From contig NZ_JBBOCJ010000001.1 in assembly GCF_038002345.1 (NCBI RefSeq), forward strand, positions 1,922,001-1,986,000: DNA of 64,000 nucleotides, given 5' to 3'. Shown in pieces: positions 49,174 to 58,392 of the stretch (position 1 is the first letter of the stretch; the number at the start of each line of letters is the position of its first letter). The notes below the pieces were generated by a model. It was not told the origin of the DNA and did no database searches. It worked only from the letters and a program-made list of their open reading frames with translations. The translations under genes were made by a program, and so were the position numbers. This DNA comes from Paenibacillus sp. FSL M7-0420. Lineage in GTDB: Bacteria; Bacillota; Bacilli; Paenibacillales; Paenibacillaceae.

Positions 49174-49479
49174 ATGGATTCAGGTACGGTTAGAGGGCTC
49201 GCATTCAATTGTCACCGGCTGTTGTCTCCTGCCCAGGAATGCAAGGATAAAATGACCGCTGCCATAACCGGACTTCCGGGTTATTGGGTGGATCTGGGCG
49301 GGGAAGAGTTCAAGAATCACTGCACAGACTGGATCAGAAAGATGGAGACCTTCAAGCAGGCGATTAGCAGCCTGGAGACGGATATGCTGAGATATGCGGA
49401 TACCCTTCAGGCAGAAGAAAAGGCCGCTGCTGACAGGGCTAAAGAAGCCGCAACAAAGATGACGGGGAAAATGAAATAG
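49174..49479 (+). CDS. WXG100-like small helical protein
   Basis: The protein has 101 residues and is all-helical with no signal peptide. The mid-protein turn reads GYWVDLGGEEFKNHC: a Trp and a nearby Gly pair in the place where WXG100 proteins have W-x-G, between two long helices. Length, helical hairpin pattern and position beside an EssC-like gene all fit an ESAT-6/EsxA-type substrate or structural part. The motif is W-x3-G, not strict W-x-G. ATAAGGAGG precedes the ATG. Confidence 0.68.
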   Translation: MDSGTVRGLAFNCHRLLSPAQECKDKMTAAITGLPGYWVDLGGEEFKNHCTDWIRKMETFKQAISSLETDMLRYADTLQAEEKAAADRAKEAATKMTGKMK

Positions 49480-49500
49480 CCTTAGAAAAGAGGTCATGAA

Positions 49501-50547
49501 GTGGCAGTACGCAAACGCAAAAAGATTCTACGATACACGATGATTTCAGGTTCTCTTGTTGCCGTTATTACATCGGGCGTATGGTTTGCAACCTATCGCC
49601 ACTATAATGCCAAGCTGATTGATGAACGGGCCGCTTATGAGCAGCAGCTGCTGGATAAGGATCAGGTCTTGCAGCGTTACATGGATCAGTCCCAGACCGC
49701 TTACGTGCTGATGACCCCTAAGCTGGCGGGTGAAGTTATTGCTGAGGAGGATGTAATACAGGAGAAGCTCCCGAAGTTCTCCTCGCCGGATAATCTGATC
49801 GGTGAGTCCAAGGCGATTGTCGGTAAATATATGAAGATTGATGTGATGCCGGGTACAGCTGTAACGACGGAGATGGTCCGTGATGAGGCAAGACTCGACC
49901 CGTCAGAGCGTAAAGAAGAGACGGAATATATTAAGCTTCCGCTCCGTCTTACCAAGAAAGACGTTGTAGATATCCGGATTGTATTTCCTAACGGTGAAGA
50001 TTACATAGTAGTGGGCAAGAAATCTCTTAAGGACGTTGATTTGGCTAACCAGTATACCTTCTTCAATGACAATGAAGAAGAAGCGCAATTGCTTAATTCG
50101 GCTCTGGTAGATGCTTATATTAACAATGCAGAGCTGTATATGAAGCAGTATGTAGAGCCGGAGCTCCAGCCTGAACCCGTGATTAACTATGTGCCCAATC
50201 TGGATGTACTGGGCGTGATCAAGAGTAATCCGTCCATTATTGAACAGGCCAAGTGGGGACTTGCCGAGAAGCTTCGTACAGAGCTGGATAAACGCCTTAA
50301 GGCTATTGACGATGGCAACCGAATCCGTATAGGGGCACAGGAACCAAGCGGAAGCGGAGTCAGCAAGCGGAAGTCTGAGCAGGGAGCGGCACAGGAGCAG
50401 GCTGCCCCGGTAGATAATTCCCAATCGGTGAACGGAATTATAGACCAGACCCATCAGGCGCCAATCGACTCAAGTACAGATCAGAATTCAGTGGGCTTAA
50501 CGGAGGATGCACCGGCAACTGAGAATCAACTGCTCGAAGGAGAGTGA
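49501..50547 (+). CDS. CpaB/RcpC-like SAF-domain membrane protein
   Basis: The protein has 348 residues: a basic start (MAVRKRKKILRY), one membrane helix (about 13-32), a short coiled-coil region, then a SAF domain (about 64-130; KLAGEVIAEEDVIQEKLPKF and VMPGTAVTTEMVRDE). The remainder is extracytoplasmic, and a Gln/Ser-rich low-complexity tail ends it. CpaB/RcpC of Tad pilus systems has this anchor-SAF layout and is an envelope assembly factor. GTG start with AGAGGTC. It is 6 bases from the next gene start. Confidence 0.75.
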   Translation: MAVRKRKKILRYTMISGSLVAVITSGVWFATYRHYNAKLIDERAAYEQQLLDKDQVLQRYMDQSQTAYVLMTPKLAGEVIAEEDVIQEKLPKFSSPDNLIGESKAIVGKYMKIDVMPGTAVTTEMVRDEARLDPSERKEETEYIKLPLRLTKKDVVDIRIVFPNGEDYIVVGKKSLKDVDLANQYTFFNDNEEEAQLLNSALVDAYINNAELYMKQYVEPELQPEPVINYVPNLDVLGVIKSNPSIIEQAKWGLAEKLRTELDKRLKAIDDGNRIRIGAQEPSGSGVSKRKSEQGAAQEQAAPVDNSQSVNGIIDQTHQAPIDSSTDQNSVGLTEDAPATENQLLEGE

Positions 50548-50552
50548 CAGCT

Positions 50553-51122
50553 ATGAATATCGTTGTGGCAGGAGATTGTGAGAAGCATGATTTCATACTT
50601 GCAGCAGCCATACTGCTGAAGAACTATTTTAACAATGAGGTCATGGTCATCACGGATAACAACAGGCATTATCAGTATTTAGATGGAGAGGTGTCCGGTA
50701 TAACGATCACAGATTCCTTTGTTACTGAGAAGCCGGATATAGTGCTGTACGACTGGCATCAGGGTTACCCGGAAGGTCTGGTGGATGAGGTTACTGTCTT
50801 TGCCACCACCTATGAACGTCACGCTATGGAGAACGTAGATGCGCTGCTTAATCAGAAGCATATCCCGGTTGTATTGCTGGTTATCGAAGAAGAGTGCGGG
50901 CTGGGCCTGAAGTATATAGATCATTACTATCCGGTAATTAATTCAAAGATTAGCTACATTAGCAGTCCGGGCAGAAGAATTGACTGGATTCATGATGGAA
51001 GAGTGAACCTGAAGGTTGACAAGGATTTCGCTGAGGCTGTGAATGACTTCTTGATTGAAGTTTGTAATATTCCAAAGCATGAAATTAAGAAGCTGTGGCA
51101 GTATGCACGGAAACGGGGGTAG
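50553..51122 (+). CDS. Unknown alpha/beta protein of the secretion locus
   Basis: The protein has 189 residues, a Rossmann-like pattern from the first residues (MNIVVAGDCEKHDFILAAAILLKNYF), but no Walker A. The order of strands (VMVITDN, PDIVLYDW, HIPVVLLVIEE) suggests a shortened ParA/CpaE-like or receiver-like fold. Start chosen at ATG 50553, since AAGGAGAG is about 10 bases before it; GTG 50544 is too close. Its function is unknown; it sits between the SAF protein and the ParA-like ATPase. Confidence 0.62.
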   Translation: MNIVVAGDCEKHDFILAAAILLKNYFNNEVMVITDNNRHYQYLDGEVSGITITDSFVTEKPDIVLYDWHQGYPEGLVDEVTVFATTYERHAMENVDALLNQKHIPVVLLVIEEECGLGLKYIDHYYPVINSKISYISSPGRRIDWIHDGRVNLKVDKDFAEAVNDFLIEVCNIPKHEIKKLWQYARKRG

Positions 51123-51128
51123 TTCATT

Positions 51129-51962
51129 GTGCTTGTAGCTTTCTGGGGGCCTGCCCAAGGGCAGGGGAGAACGACCTCGAATATGGCCGCTGTCGCGGCA
51201 ACCATCGCGCTGGATCACCATATCCGGGTGCTGATGACCCATACAGATTCCGGGCAAGGCATGCTTGAGTATGTCTTCGCACAGACAAGATCACTGGGTC
51301 AGCCCGTAAGCGGATCAGGCGGGCTGGATGCGATTCAGCGGCTGGTGCAGTGCGGGATGCTTACTCCTGAAGGGATACGCGATCATGCAGAATCTATTCT
51401 AAAGAACCGCCTGGAGCTGCTAAGAGGGTCGGTGACTACGGAGAAGCATGAGCCTGAGCTGTTTCTTCCGCATATTTTTAAAGACTATAGACGCTTTTAT
51501 GAATTGCTGTTTGTAGAGATTGCTTCCGGTGAAGACCCGGAGGTGGTTCAGATGGTGATGAAGCAGGCAGATTTAATTGTAGTGAACCTGAATCAGAGCC
51601 AGTCCAGTCTCAATGCCTATTTCGCGCAGAAGGGCAGAGCTCCAGTGCCGGACAACAAACCGGTCCTTTATTGTCTGGGTTCTTATGAGCGTAAAGCCAG
51701 ATTGAATAAAGAAAAAATTATAAAGCAATACGGATTACATAAAAATGAAGTCGGCTTTATTCCACATCATATCAATTATATGGATGCTCTGAACGAACAA
51801 CGCATCATTCAGTTCCTGCTCAAGACACGGGAGGCCAGGAAGCGGTTTCTGGATTTCAACGAGGATGTCTACTTCAATGATGCGGCACGCCAAATGGGGA
51901 AGCTGATCCTGCAGACCCTGGAGATTTTCCCTGTAATGGAATTGGACGCTGCCAATGATTAA
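51129..51962 (+). CDS. ParA/CpaE-like ATPase with altered Walker A
   Basis: The protein has 277 residues. It begins with the P-loop itself: VAFWGPAQGQGRTTSNMAAVAATIA, the place of KGGxGKT in ParA/MinD/CpaE. The usual invariant Lys is Arg14 here (GQGRTT), which would weaken or remove ATP hydrolysis. Later VVQMVMKQADLIVVNLNQS matches the D-x-h-h-h-V region of the family. It is a likely partner of the TadA ATPase that follows with an 8-base overlap. GTG start. Confidence 0.72.
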   Translation: MLVAFWGPAQGQGRTTSNMAAVAATIALDHHIRVLMTHTDSGQGMLEYVFAQTRSLGQPVSGSGGLDAIQRLVQCGMLTPEGIRDHAESILKNRLELLRGSVTTEKHEPELFLPHIFKDYRRFYELLFVEIASGEDPEVVQMVMKQADLIVVNLNQSQSSLNAYFAQKGRAPVPDNKPVLYCLGSYERKARLNKEKIIKQYGLHKNEVGFIPHHINYMDALNEQRIIQFLLKTREARKRFLDFNEDVYFNDAARQMGKLILQTLEIFPVMELDAAND

Positions 51963-53802
51963 TATCATTCTAATCATCGTTGTGTTGGCTGCTATTGGAG
52001 TGTTCCTGTACTTATGGGTAGGCAAAAGCAAGAAATCAGCGCCGCCTGCCGTTCAATTGAAATATGATATGAACGAAATTGTGCAGTTTCTGAGGAGAGC
52101 CTTCGAGGAGATTATTGCTTCTTCCCTCTACGAAGGAAGCCCGAGTGAGGAAGAATACAACCGCCGTAAGGCACGGCGCAGAGAATTACAGAAGGCGCTG
52201 CGCTCTTGTATGCACGGGGATTTATCGGCGAAGAGATATGTGAAGCTCTATATGAAGGATCTGCTTTTGCAGACCTATGGGCTGGATGAAGGGAACGCGG
52301 ATAAAATAATCCCCTTCGGTCATGCCAACCGGCTCACTTCTCAGGACTGCTTCGACATTCTGCTCTATACCTTCAAGAAAGACTACGGGCAGGATGCCTT
52401 CAATGAAATGGTTGGCAAATACAATCTGGATACGCTGCATAGATTACCTGACGGTTCTAGGGGCTACAAGGTCACCGAAGAGCAAATTTGCAGCATTTAC
52501 AGCGCAGAGCAGCCGGGATTATCCTTTCAGGATAAGGTTGAGGTCATTGTGCAGAGAGCGTACCAAATCTATAAAGGTCTGGGTGTGATCGATGAGCTTC
52601 GGGACCAGAATATTGACGGTGTTAACGGGGGGACAAGCGGGATGCCGCCGGATGTTGTCCAGACCACAGACTTTCTGGAGTATACGAAGCAGCAGCATTT
52701 CCTTCCTCAATCCTATGATGCTGTCTGGACCTTTTACCGCGGAAAGTCACTCCATCTGGAATTCTTAAGCTTCGGATCGGAGAAGGAGCTTAAACGGGTC
52801 TGTCAGAATATTTACGGCTTCGGGAATCCGGGACAGCTGAATGAATCCAAGGGATACATTATTAACGACATGGCGGATGGAAGCAGAGTGGTGGTGGTCC
52901 GCCCCAAAATGGCGGAGAGCTGGGCTTTTTTTGTCCGCAAATTCAATGACTCTCTGGTAGAGCTGGAGCAGCAGATCAAAGATGAAGGGGCACCGCTGGC
53001 TATAGAAATGCTGGAGTTCCTGATTCTGGGTCACCAGGTTACTGCAATTACCGGCCGGCAGGGCTCCGGGAAAACCACCTTGCTGAAGGCGCTGATCAAG
53101 TACATTGATGCGAAGAACATCCGGATTCAGGAGACGTCCTTTGAGATCTGGGCGAGAAAAATGTATCCGGGCAAAAATATTCTGTCCTTCCGGGAGACTC
53201 CTTCTGTCAGCGGACAGGACGGGCTGGATGTGCAGAAGAAAACAGATGGTGCGGTGAATATCGTTGGTGAAGCGGCCACGCACAGCGTTGTCAGTTATGT
53301 CATTCAGGCAGCCCAGGTGGCTTCCGAATATACGCTTTTTACGCATCACGGCAAAACATTACCCAATCTGATCAGCGCTTTGCGCAACAGTCTTGTCGCT
53401 TCGGGAGCCTTCAGCAATGAGAAGATTGCCGAGGTCCAGGTCGTTGAGGCGCTCGGCTTCAATGTTCATCTGGTATTGCGTGCCGGCAAACGGTATATCG
53501 AGCGCATTACTGAGATCATTCCGGCAGATTCACAGTACGAGTATCCTCAGGAATATAAGAACCAGGAGACTCCTATGGAGAAGCTGGATGCATTCATGGA
53601 TACCATGTCCGAATATTTCGGACGGATGACAGACCGGCGTGCTTACAGCTATACAGATATTATCGTGTGGGAAGCCGGGGAGTACGTAGCGAAGCAACCG
53701 ATCAGCAGCCGGAAAAGGGAAGAGATGCTGAAGAATATGGATAAAGATGAGGCGGGACGTTTCGAAGCCTTTATCGAACAATATTGGGGGCAGTCCGCAT
53801 GA
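51955..53802 (+). CDS. tadA: TadA/CpaF-like secretion ATPase
   Basis: The protein has 615 residues: an N-terminal membrane helix (about 3-22), unusual for this family, then a helical domain (about 40-330) and the ATPase domain. Walker A is ITGRQGSGKTTLLKAL near 364. GEAATHSVVSYVIQAAQVASEYTLFTHHGKTL carries the Glu and the His box of TadA/CpaF (usually GHxGSMTTIHAN-type), and the Asp-box region QETSFEIW lies before it. In Tad/type IV pili this ATPase powers fibre assembly. Here it is anchored to the membrane by itself. It overlaps both neighbours (8 and 4 bases). Confidence 0.82.
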   Translation: MINIILIIVVLAAIGVFLYLWVGKSKKSAPPAVQLKYDMNEIVQFLRRAFEEIIASSLYEGSPSEEEYNRRKARRRELQKALRSCMHGDLSAKRYVKLYMKDLLLQTYGLDEGNADKIIPFGHANRLTSQDCFDILLYTFKKDYGQDAFNEMVGKYNLDTLHRLPDGSRGYKVTEEQICSIYSAEQPGLSFQDKVEVIVQRAYQIYKGLGVIDELRDQNIDGVNGGTSGMPPDVVQTTDFLEYTKQQHFLPQSYDAVWTFYRGKSLHLEFLSFGSEKELKRVCQNIYGFGNPGQLNESKGYIINDMADGSRVVVVRPKMAESWAFFVRKFNDSLVELEQQIKDEGAPLAIEMLEFLILGHQVTAITGRQGSGKTTLLKALIKYIDAKNIRIQETSFEIWARKMYPGKNILSFRETPSVSGQDGLDVQKKTDGAVNIVGEAATHSVVSYVIQAAQVASEYTLFTHHGKTLPNLISALRNSLVASGAFSNEKIAEVQVVEALGFNVHLVLRAGKRYIERITEIIPADSQYEYPQEYKNQETPMEKLDAFMDTMSEYFGRMTDRRAYSYTDIIVWEAGEYVAKQPISSRKREEMLKNMDKDEAGRFEAFIEQYWGQSA

Positions 53803-55880
53803 ATCTGCAAATGGTAATGCCCATTGTCCTGATCTCGCTGGGCCTTCTGCTGGCTATTCTGCTCATTCTGCTCAGTATCGTGCAGCGCAAATTAAAAGGA
53901 ACACAGTATCAGGAGCAAAGACGCCTGAAGGCACTGCTGCCAACACGAACCAAGGAGAAAAAATGGCTCGAGCAAGCACATAAAGCCTATCCGGTATTGG
54001 ATGAGCTGCCGGTGGTGAAGAAGCTTCTGCACCGGATCCGTTCACGCCTGATGATCATCCATGCCGGGAATGAGATCATGGTCAGAAGCCGTTCGGCTGC
54101 ATTGACGGTCATGATCCTTGCCTGCATCCTGCTGATCTCGCTGCTGTCCTTCTTCTGGACTACCTCTTGGGTAAGCCGGGTGACCATTATGCTGGTCTCC
54201 ATCTACATGGGAGGGATACTGAGTGATCTCTTCATCGGACGGTTAGTGAAGCAGATGCTGTATGACCAGTCCTCGATGATTCTGGACATCCGGCATGAAT
54301 ATCATCAGACGCATATGGTACAAGTCAGCCTGGAGAATTCGGCGGAGCGTTCTAAGCCGATGGTTGCTGTTCACGCCCGGCAGATTGCCGGAATTCTCGC
54401 GGCAGTAGACCCGGAGGATGAGCTGCAGAAATATTATGAAGTGGCGCCGAACCGGTACATGAAGCAATTGGCCGGAGTCAGCTACAAGATAGGCGAATAC
54501 GGCGATGCGGATATTCATAAAGGAGAACGTTCCATTTACTTATCCATGCTCGGTAACATCAGAGAAGAGATCCATATGGATATTAACCGCCGGGAGCGGA
54601 TTGACCGGCTGCTGTACGGCATCGTATTTGTGGCGATTTCACCAGTCTTCATGCTGGACCCGATCCGTAACTGGGCGGAGAATATGTTTCCGGTGGTATC
54701 TAATTACTATAATTCTGCGTGGGGGCTGTACTCATTAATCCTGCTGTATATCACTTTTATTGTATCTTTTATTGCATTGCGGATTCTCAAGGGTGTGGAT
54801 GAAGATACCCAGGCGATCAAGGATGAAGGGAAATGGCTGAACCGGCTGCTGAAACGGAAATGGGTCTTCCGGGCAGCAGACCGGATTACTCCGGCAGAGC
54901 ATGAGCCTGTTCATTTCAAGGTTGCCCGGCGATTGAAGGATGCCAACTCGGGGTTGTCCCAGCATGCTTATTATCTGCAGAAAAGCTTAACGGCAGCAGC
55001 GGTTTTCCTGCTGGTTCTGGTGCTTCAATTCTCTATTCACGGGAGCATCAGGCATAACCTGCTGCATCCTAATGTGCAGATTACGACAGGCGGCAATCAG
55101 ACCGAATCGCAAAGGATGCTCAGCGAGGAACGGTATGCTTTTGAACAATCTTTAATGGGCGAACTGATAGCTAAGGATATTACACCGGATGAGATGCTGA
55201 TCTATATTCAGGAGAAAGCGGAGAACAAGCATTTTTTGCAGTTCAATACGGATCAGAATGCGTATGCGCAGCAATTGATTCACCGGGTAGACCAATATCA
55301 TCAGGAGTATTTCAAATGGTACGAGCTTCTGCTGGCCTTTACACTAGCTTTTGCCGGCTTCTATGTGCCCGATCTGTTCCTGCTCATCCGCACACAGCTC
55401 CGGAAATGGGAAATGCAGAATGAGGTGGACGGCTTCAATACCCTCTCCATGATGTTATCCCAATTTCCCAATATCAGTGTGTATGAAATGATAGAGTGGC
55501 TGCACCGGTACAGCTATATCTTTGAGCGGCAGCTGCTGCGGTGCATGCTGGATTATGAGGCAGGTGGCTGGGATGCCATAGACCGGCTGAAGGAGGATGC
55601 ACGGTTCGTACCCCTCGAACGTCTGGCCGACCGCTTGCAGGTTGCTGCAGATCTGATTCCGGTGAAGAAGGCGTTCGATGACATGGATGCAGAGCGGGCG
55701 TTCGCCATGGATCAGCGCAAGGAGCACTATGAGAAGGTAATCAGCAGGAAAAACACACTGGGTAAAATGTTCGGGTTCTTGCCGATGCAGGCAACGTTCA
55801 CCTTATATTTACTGCTTCCCTTCGTCTATATGGCCTTCCAGCAGCTGGGTGACCTGACTGTTGTAACTGGCAAAATGTGA
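53799..55880 (+). CDS. Polytopic membrane protein, TadB/TadC-like platform
   Basis: The protein has 693 residues with about eight hydrophobic segments (near 5-28, 100-150, 265-285, 300-328, 390-410, 505-535 and 650-675). The two halves and the C-terminal block FNTLSMMLSQFPNISVYEMIEWLHRYSYIFERQLLRCMLDYEAGGWDAIDRLKEDARFVPLERLADRL resemble the type II/IV secretion F domain, so it may do the work of both TadB and TadC in one chain. ATGA overlap with the ATPase supports a joint complex. The match is by pattern and position and should be treated as probable. Confidence 0.7.
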   Translation: MNLQMVMPIVLISLGLLLAILLILLSIVQRKLKGTQYQEQRRLKALLPTRTKEKKWLEQAHKAYPVLDELPVVKKLLHRIRSRLMIIHAGNEIMVRSRSAALTVMILACILLISLLSFFWTTSWVSRVTIMLVSIYMGGILSDLFIGRLVKQMLYDQSSMILDIRHEYHQTHMVQVSLENSAERSKPMVAVHARQIAGILAAVDPEDELQKYYEVAPNRYMKQLAGVSYKIGEYGDADIHKGERSIYLSMLGNIREEIHMDINRRERIDRLLYGIVFVAISPVFMLDPIRNWAENMFPVVSNYYNSAWGLYSLILLYITFIVSFIALRILKGVDEDTQAIKDEGKWLNRLLKRKWVFRAADRITPAEHEPVHFKVARRLKDANSGLSQHAYYLQKSLTAAAVFLLVLVLQFSIHGSIRHNLLHPNVQITTGGNQTESQRMLSEERYAFEQSLMGELIAKDITPDEMLIYIQEKAENKHFLQFNTDQNAYAQQLIHRVDQYHQEYFKWYELLLAFTLAFAGFYVPDLFLLIRTQLRKWEMQNEVDGFNTLSMMLSQFPNISVYEMIEWLHRYSYIFERQLLRCMLDYEAGGWDAIDRLKEDARFVPLERLADRLQVAADLIPVKKAFDDMDAERAFAMDQRKEHYEKVISRKNTLGKMFGFLPMQATFTLYLLLPFVYMAFQQLGDLTVVTGKM

Positions 55881-55893
55881 AGGAGATACAGGC

Positions 55894-56406
55894 ATGGAGA
55901 ATATAGCAAGCTTCTTGAAGACCACGATATCCATTCTGATTACACTAGCCATCATCTCAGCGGGGCTGTTCCTCTGGGGGAAGACACAGCCAGTAGTCGA
56001 GCTGGCCAACAGCCAGGCGGCCGTACAGGCCAGGGAGCTCTCCGAGCAGCAATATGCCGCCTTCGACAATCAGCTGGTCAGCGGATCACAGATTCTGACC
56101 GCTTACCGGCGGTATGAATCGGAGCAGAACTTCTGTCTATATGTGGAGCGGCCTTATGTCTATGGTCAGCCTGATGCTAATAGATACATTAGTATGAATC
56201 CAAGCGAATCCGGCTACTGCCGTGCGTTTGATTATTCATGGGGAGCTTTTAAAGAAGGAACGGGGAATGATTCTAACACAGTGAATGACAAGATGATTAC
56301 GGATGCTTCTGGAGGATTCTATATCAGTCCCCAGTCCAGGTTCAGGGCGACGCTAATCAAAGACCACAATGAGCGGATTGCCGCTATCTACTTCAGGGCT
56401 AATTAA
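55894..56406 (+). CDS. Pilin-like protein 1
   Basis: The protein has 170 residues. The N-terminal hydrophobic helix (about 8-28) lacks a cleavable signal, then a small extracytoplasmic domain with two cysteines (FCLYVE and SGYCRAF) that could form a disulfide. AAFDNQLVSGSQILTAYRRYES mirrors SYDNKxVSGQDVINAAM of the next two proteins, so all three are one family. In place and shape they fit Tad minor pilins or pseudopilins. No type IV prepilin motif (G|FxxxE) is seen. Confidence 0.65.
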   Translation: MENIASFLKTTISILITLAIISAGLFLWGKTQPVVELANSQAAVQARELSEQQYAAFDNQLVSGSQILTAYRRYESEQNFCLYVERPYVYGQPDANRYISMNPSESGYCRAFDYSWGAFKEGTGNDSNTVNDKMITDASGGFYISPQSRFRATLIKDHNERIAAIYFRAN

Positions 56407-56417
56407 AGGAGGGCACT

Positions 56418-56912
56418 ATGGAAAATATCTCAACAGGACTCAAATGGGTCATCGGGATCATCGTTACCATTCTGATTATCGCAGCCGGAGTCAGCATCTA
56501 TCTGGTGATTAACAACTACTTCATCCGCGCCCAAGAGCAGACGCTGGCTCAGACCCAGATGATTAACCAGGCAGAGTTCAACAGCTACGATAACAAGGAT
56601 GTCTCCGGCCAGGATGTAATTAATGCGGCGATGCGTTATAAAGGGCGTCCGCAGTTCGCGATAAAGATTTATACAGGGGAGAACCAGACTAAAGGATTTT
56701 ATGCTGAGAATACGTATGGAGTTAATTATAAAGATTTGGATTCTGGAGTGGTGGAGTTGGATCAGACAGAAAGTGGAGACGTCAGAAGTGTTTCTGCAAT
56801 GCTGGATATAAAAAATGATGATTGTAACGTGAATACGCTGGGACGCTTCCACGCTCAAGTATACAGAGACAAGAACCAAGAAGTCAGACTCATTGTGTTT
56901 AGACAGCCTTAA
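56418..56912 (+). CDS. Pilin-like protein 2
   Basis: The protein has 164 residues. The first 75 residues (one helix at about 8-30, then NYFIRAQEQTLAQTQMINQ and YDNKDVSGQDVINAAM) are almost identical to the following protein, while the remainder differs. So a conserved anchor/polymerisation stem carries a variable exposed part. GGAGGGCACT precedes the ATG. Same family as its two neighbours. Confidence 0.65.
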   Translation: MENISTGLKWVIGIIVTILIIAAGVSIYLVINNYFIRAQEQTLAQTQMINQAEFNSYDNKDVSGQDVINAAMRYKGRPQFAIKIYTGENQTKGFYAENTYGVNYKDLDSGVVELDQTESGDVRSVSAMLDIKNDDCNVNTLGRFHAQVYRDKNQEVRLIVFRQP

Positions 56913-56935
56913 AATAACGTGAGAGGAGAGCAACT

Positions 56936-57463
56936 ATGGAGAATATATCAACTGGACTTAAATGGGTGATTGGAATTATAGTAACTATTCTAATTGTTGC
57001 GGCGGGTGTAAGTATTTACCTGGTGATTAATAATTATTTCATCCGCGCCCAGGAGCAGACGCTGGCTCAGACCCAGATGATCAATCAGGCAGAGTTCAAC
57101 AGCTATGATAATAAGGTGGTTTCCGGCCAGGATGTAATTAATGCAGCAATGAAGTTTAGAGGACGTCCGCAATTCTCCATTCTAATTAAAACCGGAGTGA
57201 ATTTGGCGGGCTTCTACGCAGAGAATACTTATGCAACTTATTATGGTATTCCCGCAGTGTCAGAAGATAACCCCACTGCTAGTTTTAAGGAAAATTCTTC
57301 GGCAAAACCGCACAGTGTCTCAGAAATGCTGGATCAGAGTATAAAATTGGGAGATTCAGATAACTACAATGTAAATACGCTTTCACTATTTAAAGCCACC
57401 GTATTTAGAGATAAGAATGATGAGGTCAGATTAATCGAATTTGATCAAAATGAAGTTAAATGA
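56936..57463 (+). CDS. Pilin-like protein 3
   Basis: The protein has 175 residues, a tandem paralogue of protein 2. The coding sequence for the shared stem differs at many silent positions at first (56936-57035 versus 56418-56517) and is then nearly identical at the DNA level (57040-57120), a mosaic pattern. The C-terminal half is unrelated in detail and more AT-rich. GAGAGGAGAGC precedes the ATG; ends overlapping the next gene (ATGA). Confidence 0.65.
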   Translation: MENISTGLKWVIGIIVTILIVAAGVSIYLVINNYFIRAQEQTLAQTQMINQAEFNSYDNKVVSGQDVINAAMKFRGRPQFSILIKTGVNLAGFYAENTYATYYGIPAVSEDNPTASFKENSSAKPHSVSEMLDQSIKLGDSDNYNVNTLSLFKATVFRDKNDEVRLIEFDQNEVK

Positions 57464-57825
57464 AAAACGGGATCCAGTTCCTCCTAACCCTCTTTGCCTG
57501 GATTTTGTTCGCTATGGGCGGCTTTACGTTTCTGCGGCTGGAAGGGGAGAACTCTGCTGCGGAACTCCGGCAGCCGGAGCAGCGAACAGTTGCATCGGCG
57601 CTATACACAGGAACAGGTGATTTGAAGCGGATAAGCGGAGAGCAAGTGCTGGGCATGATCCCTGCGGCGCTCGAGGGGGACTATATTTTATATATCGACG
57701 GCATGGTTATTAATGAAGCTACAGACCTTACAGCAATTGATTTACGTGGAGTGCCGGATGCGGCTTATCAGTTAGAGGTTACCCGGACGGATGAGATGAT
57801 TAAGCAAATCTCTGCCACCCGTTGA
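57460..57825 (+). CDS. Small membrane-anchored protein of the secretion locus
   Basis: The protein has 121 residues: a basic start, one hydrophobic segment (about 6-25), then an exported domain of about 95 residues. GDLKRISGEQVLGMIPAALEGDYILYIDG in its middle echoes the VSGxxVixA pattern of the pilin-like proteins, so it may be a distant relative. Coupled to pilin-like gene 3 by a 4-base overlap. Function unknown. Confidence 0.6.
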   Translation: MKNGIQFLLTLFAWILFAMGGFTFLRLEGENSAAELRQPEQRTVASALYTGTGDLKRISGEQVLGMIPAALEGDYILYIDGMVINEATDLTAIDLRGVPDAAYQLEVTRTDEMIKQISATR

Positions 57826-57840
57826 GAAAGGAGAGCCTGT

Positions 57841-58392
57841 ATGGCAGATGCACTGAAAGGTGTAATTATCGTAATTCTACTGGCCTTCGTGTTCGGGGTG
57901 TATCCGGCATTCCGCCAATCTGAAGTTGTCGAGAGGAATACTAAGCTTGCAGCCAATGCAGCAGTAGTGGAATTCGTCGATACGGTTCGCAGTAAGGGGT
58001 ATGTGGACGTAGGCGATTATGAGCTGTTCCTTCATTCGCTCGATGCTTCCTACGGTGTATTTGACGTCAAGCTGGAATATTACAAAAAGAATCTGCAGCC
58101 CTTATACGGTAACCCGGATGATTACTCCACATTCCAGAACAGCTTCAGTGTACGGTTCGATGGCTATTTCACCAAAGATATACTGAATGTCTTGTATCCG
58201 GCTTCAAGCGCTTCAATCCCAGCGGATAATCCCCAGAGAAGATTCACTATGCATGTGGGCGACTTATTCAATGTCCGGCTGGAATCCGAAGGTACAACGC
58301 TGGCCTCACGGATGCGCTCTCTGCTGTTTCATAGTGAACTGATTCCGGTCAATCTGAAGTACGGGGGGATGGTACGTAGTGAAGCCCCTTAG
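57841..58392 (+). CDS. Pilin-like / membrane-anchored protein 4
   Basis: The protein has 183 residues: an N-terminal hydrophobic helix directly after MADALKG (about 6-24), then NAAVVEFVDTVRSKGYVDVGDYELFLHSLDASY, a helix-rich segment, and a beta-rich part. The layout fits a minor pilin or a TadE-like protein. GAAAGGAGAG precedes the ATG; overlaps the next gene by 14 bases. Confidence 0.6.
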   Translation: MADALKGVIIVILLAFVFGVYPAFRQSEVVERNTKLAANAAVVEFVDTVRSKGYVDVGDYELFLHSLDASYGVFDVKLEYYKKNLQPLYGNPDDYSTFQNSFSVRFDGYFTKDILNVLYPASSASIPADNPQRRFTMHVGDLFNVRLESEGTTLASRMRSLLFHSELIPVNLKYGGMVRSEAP

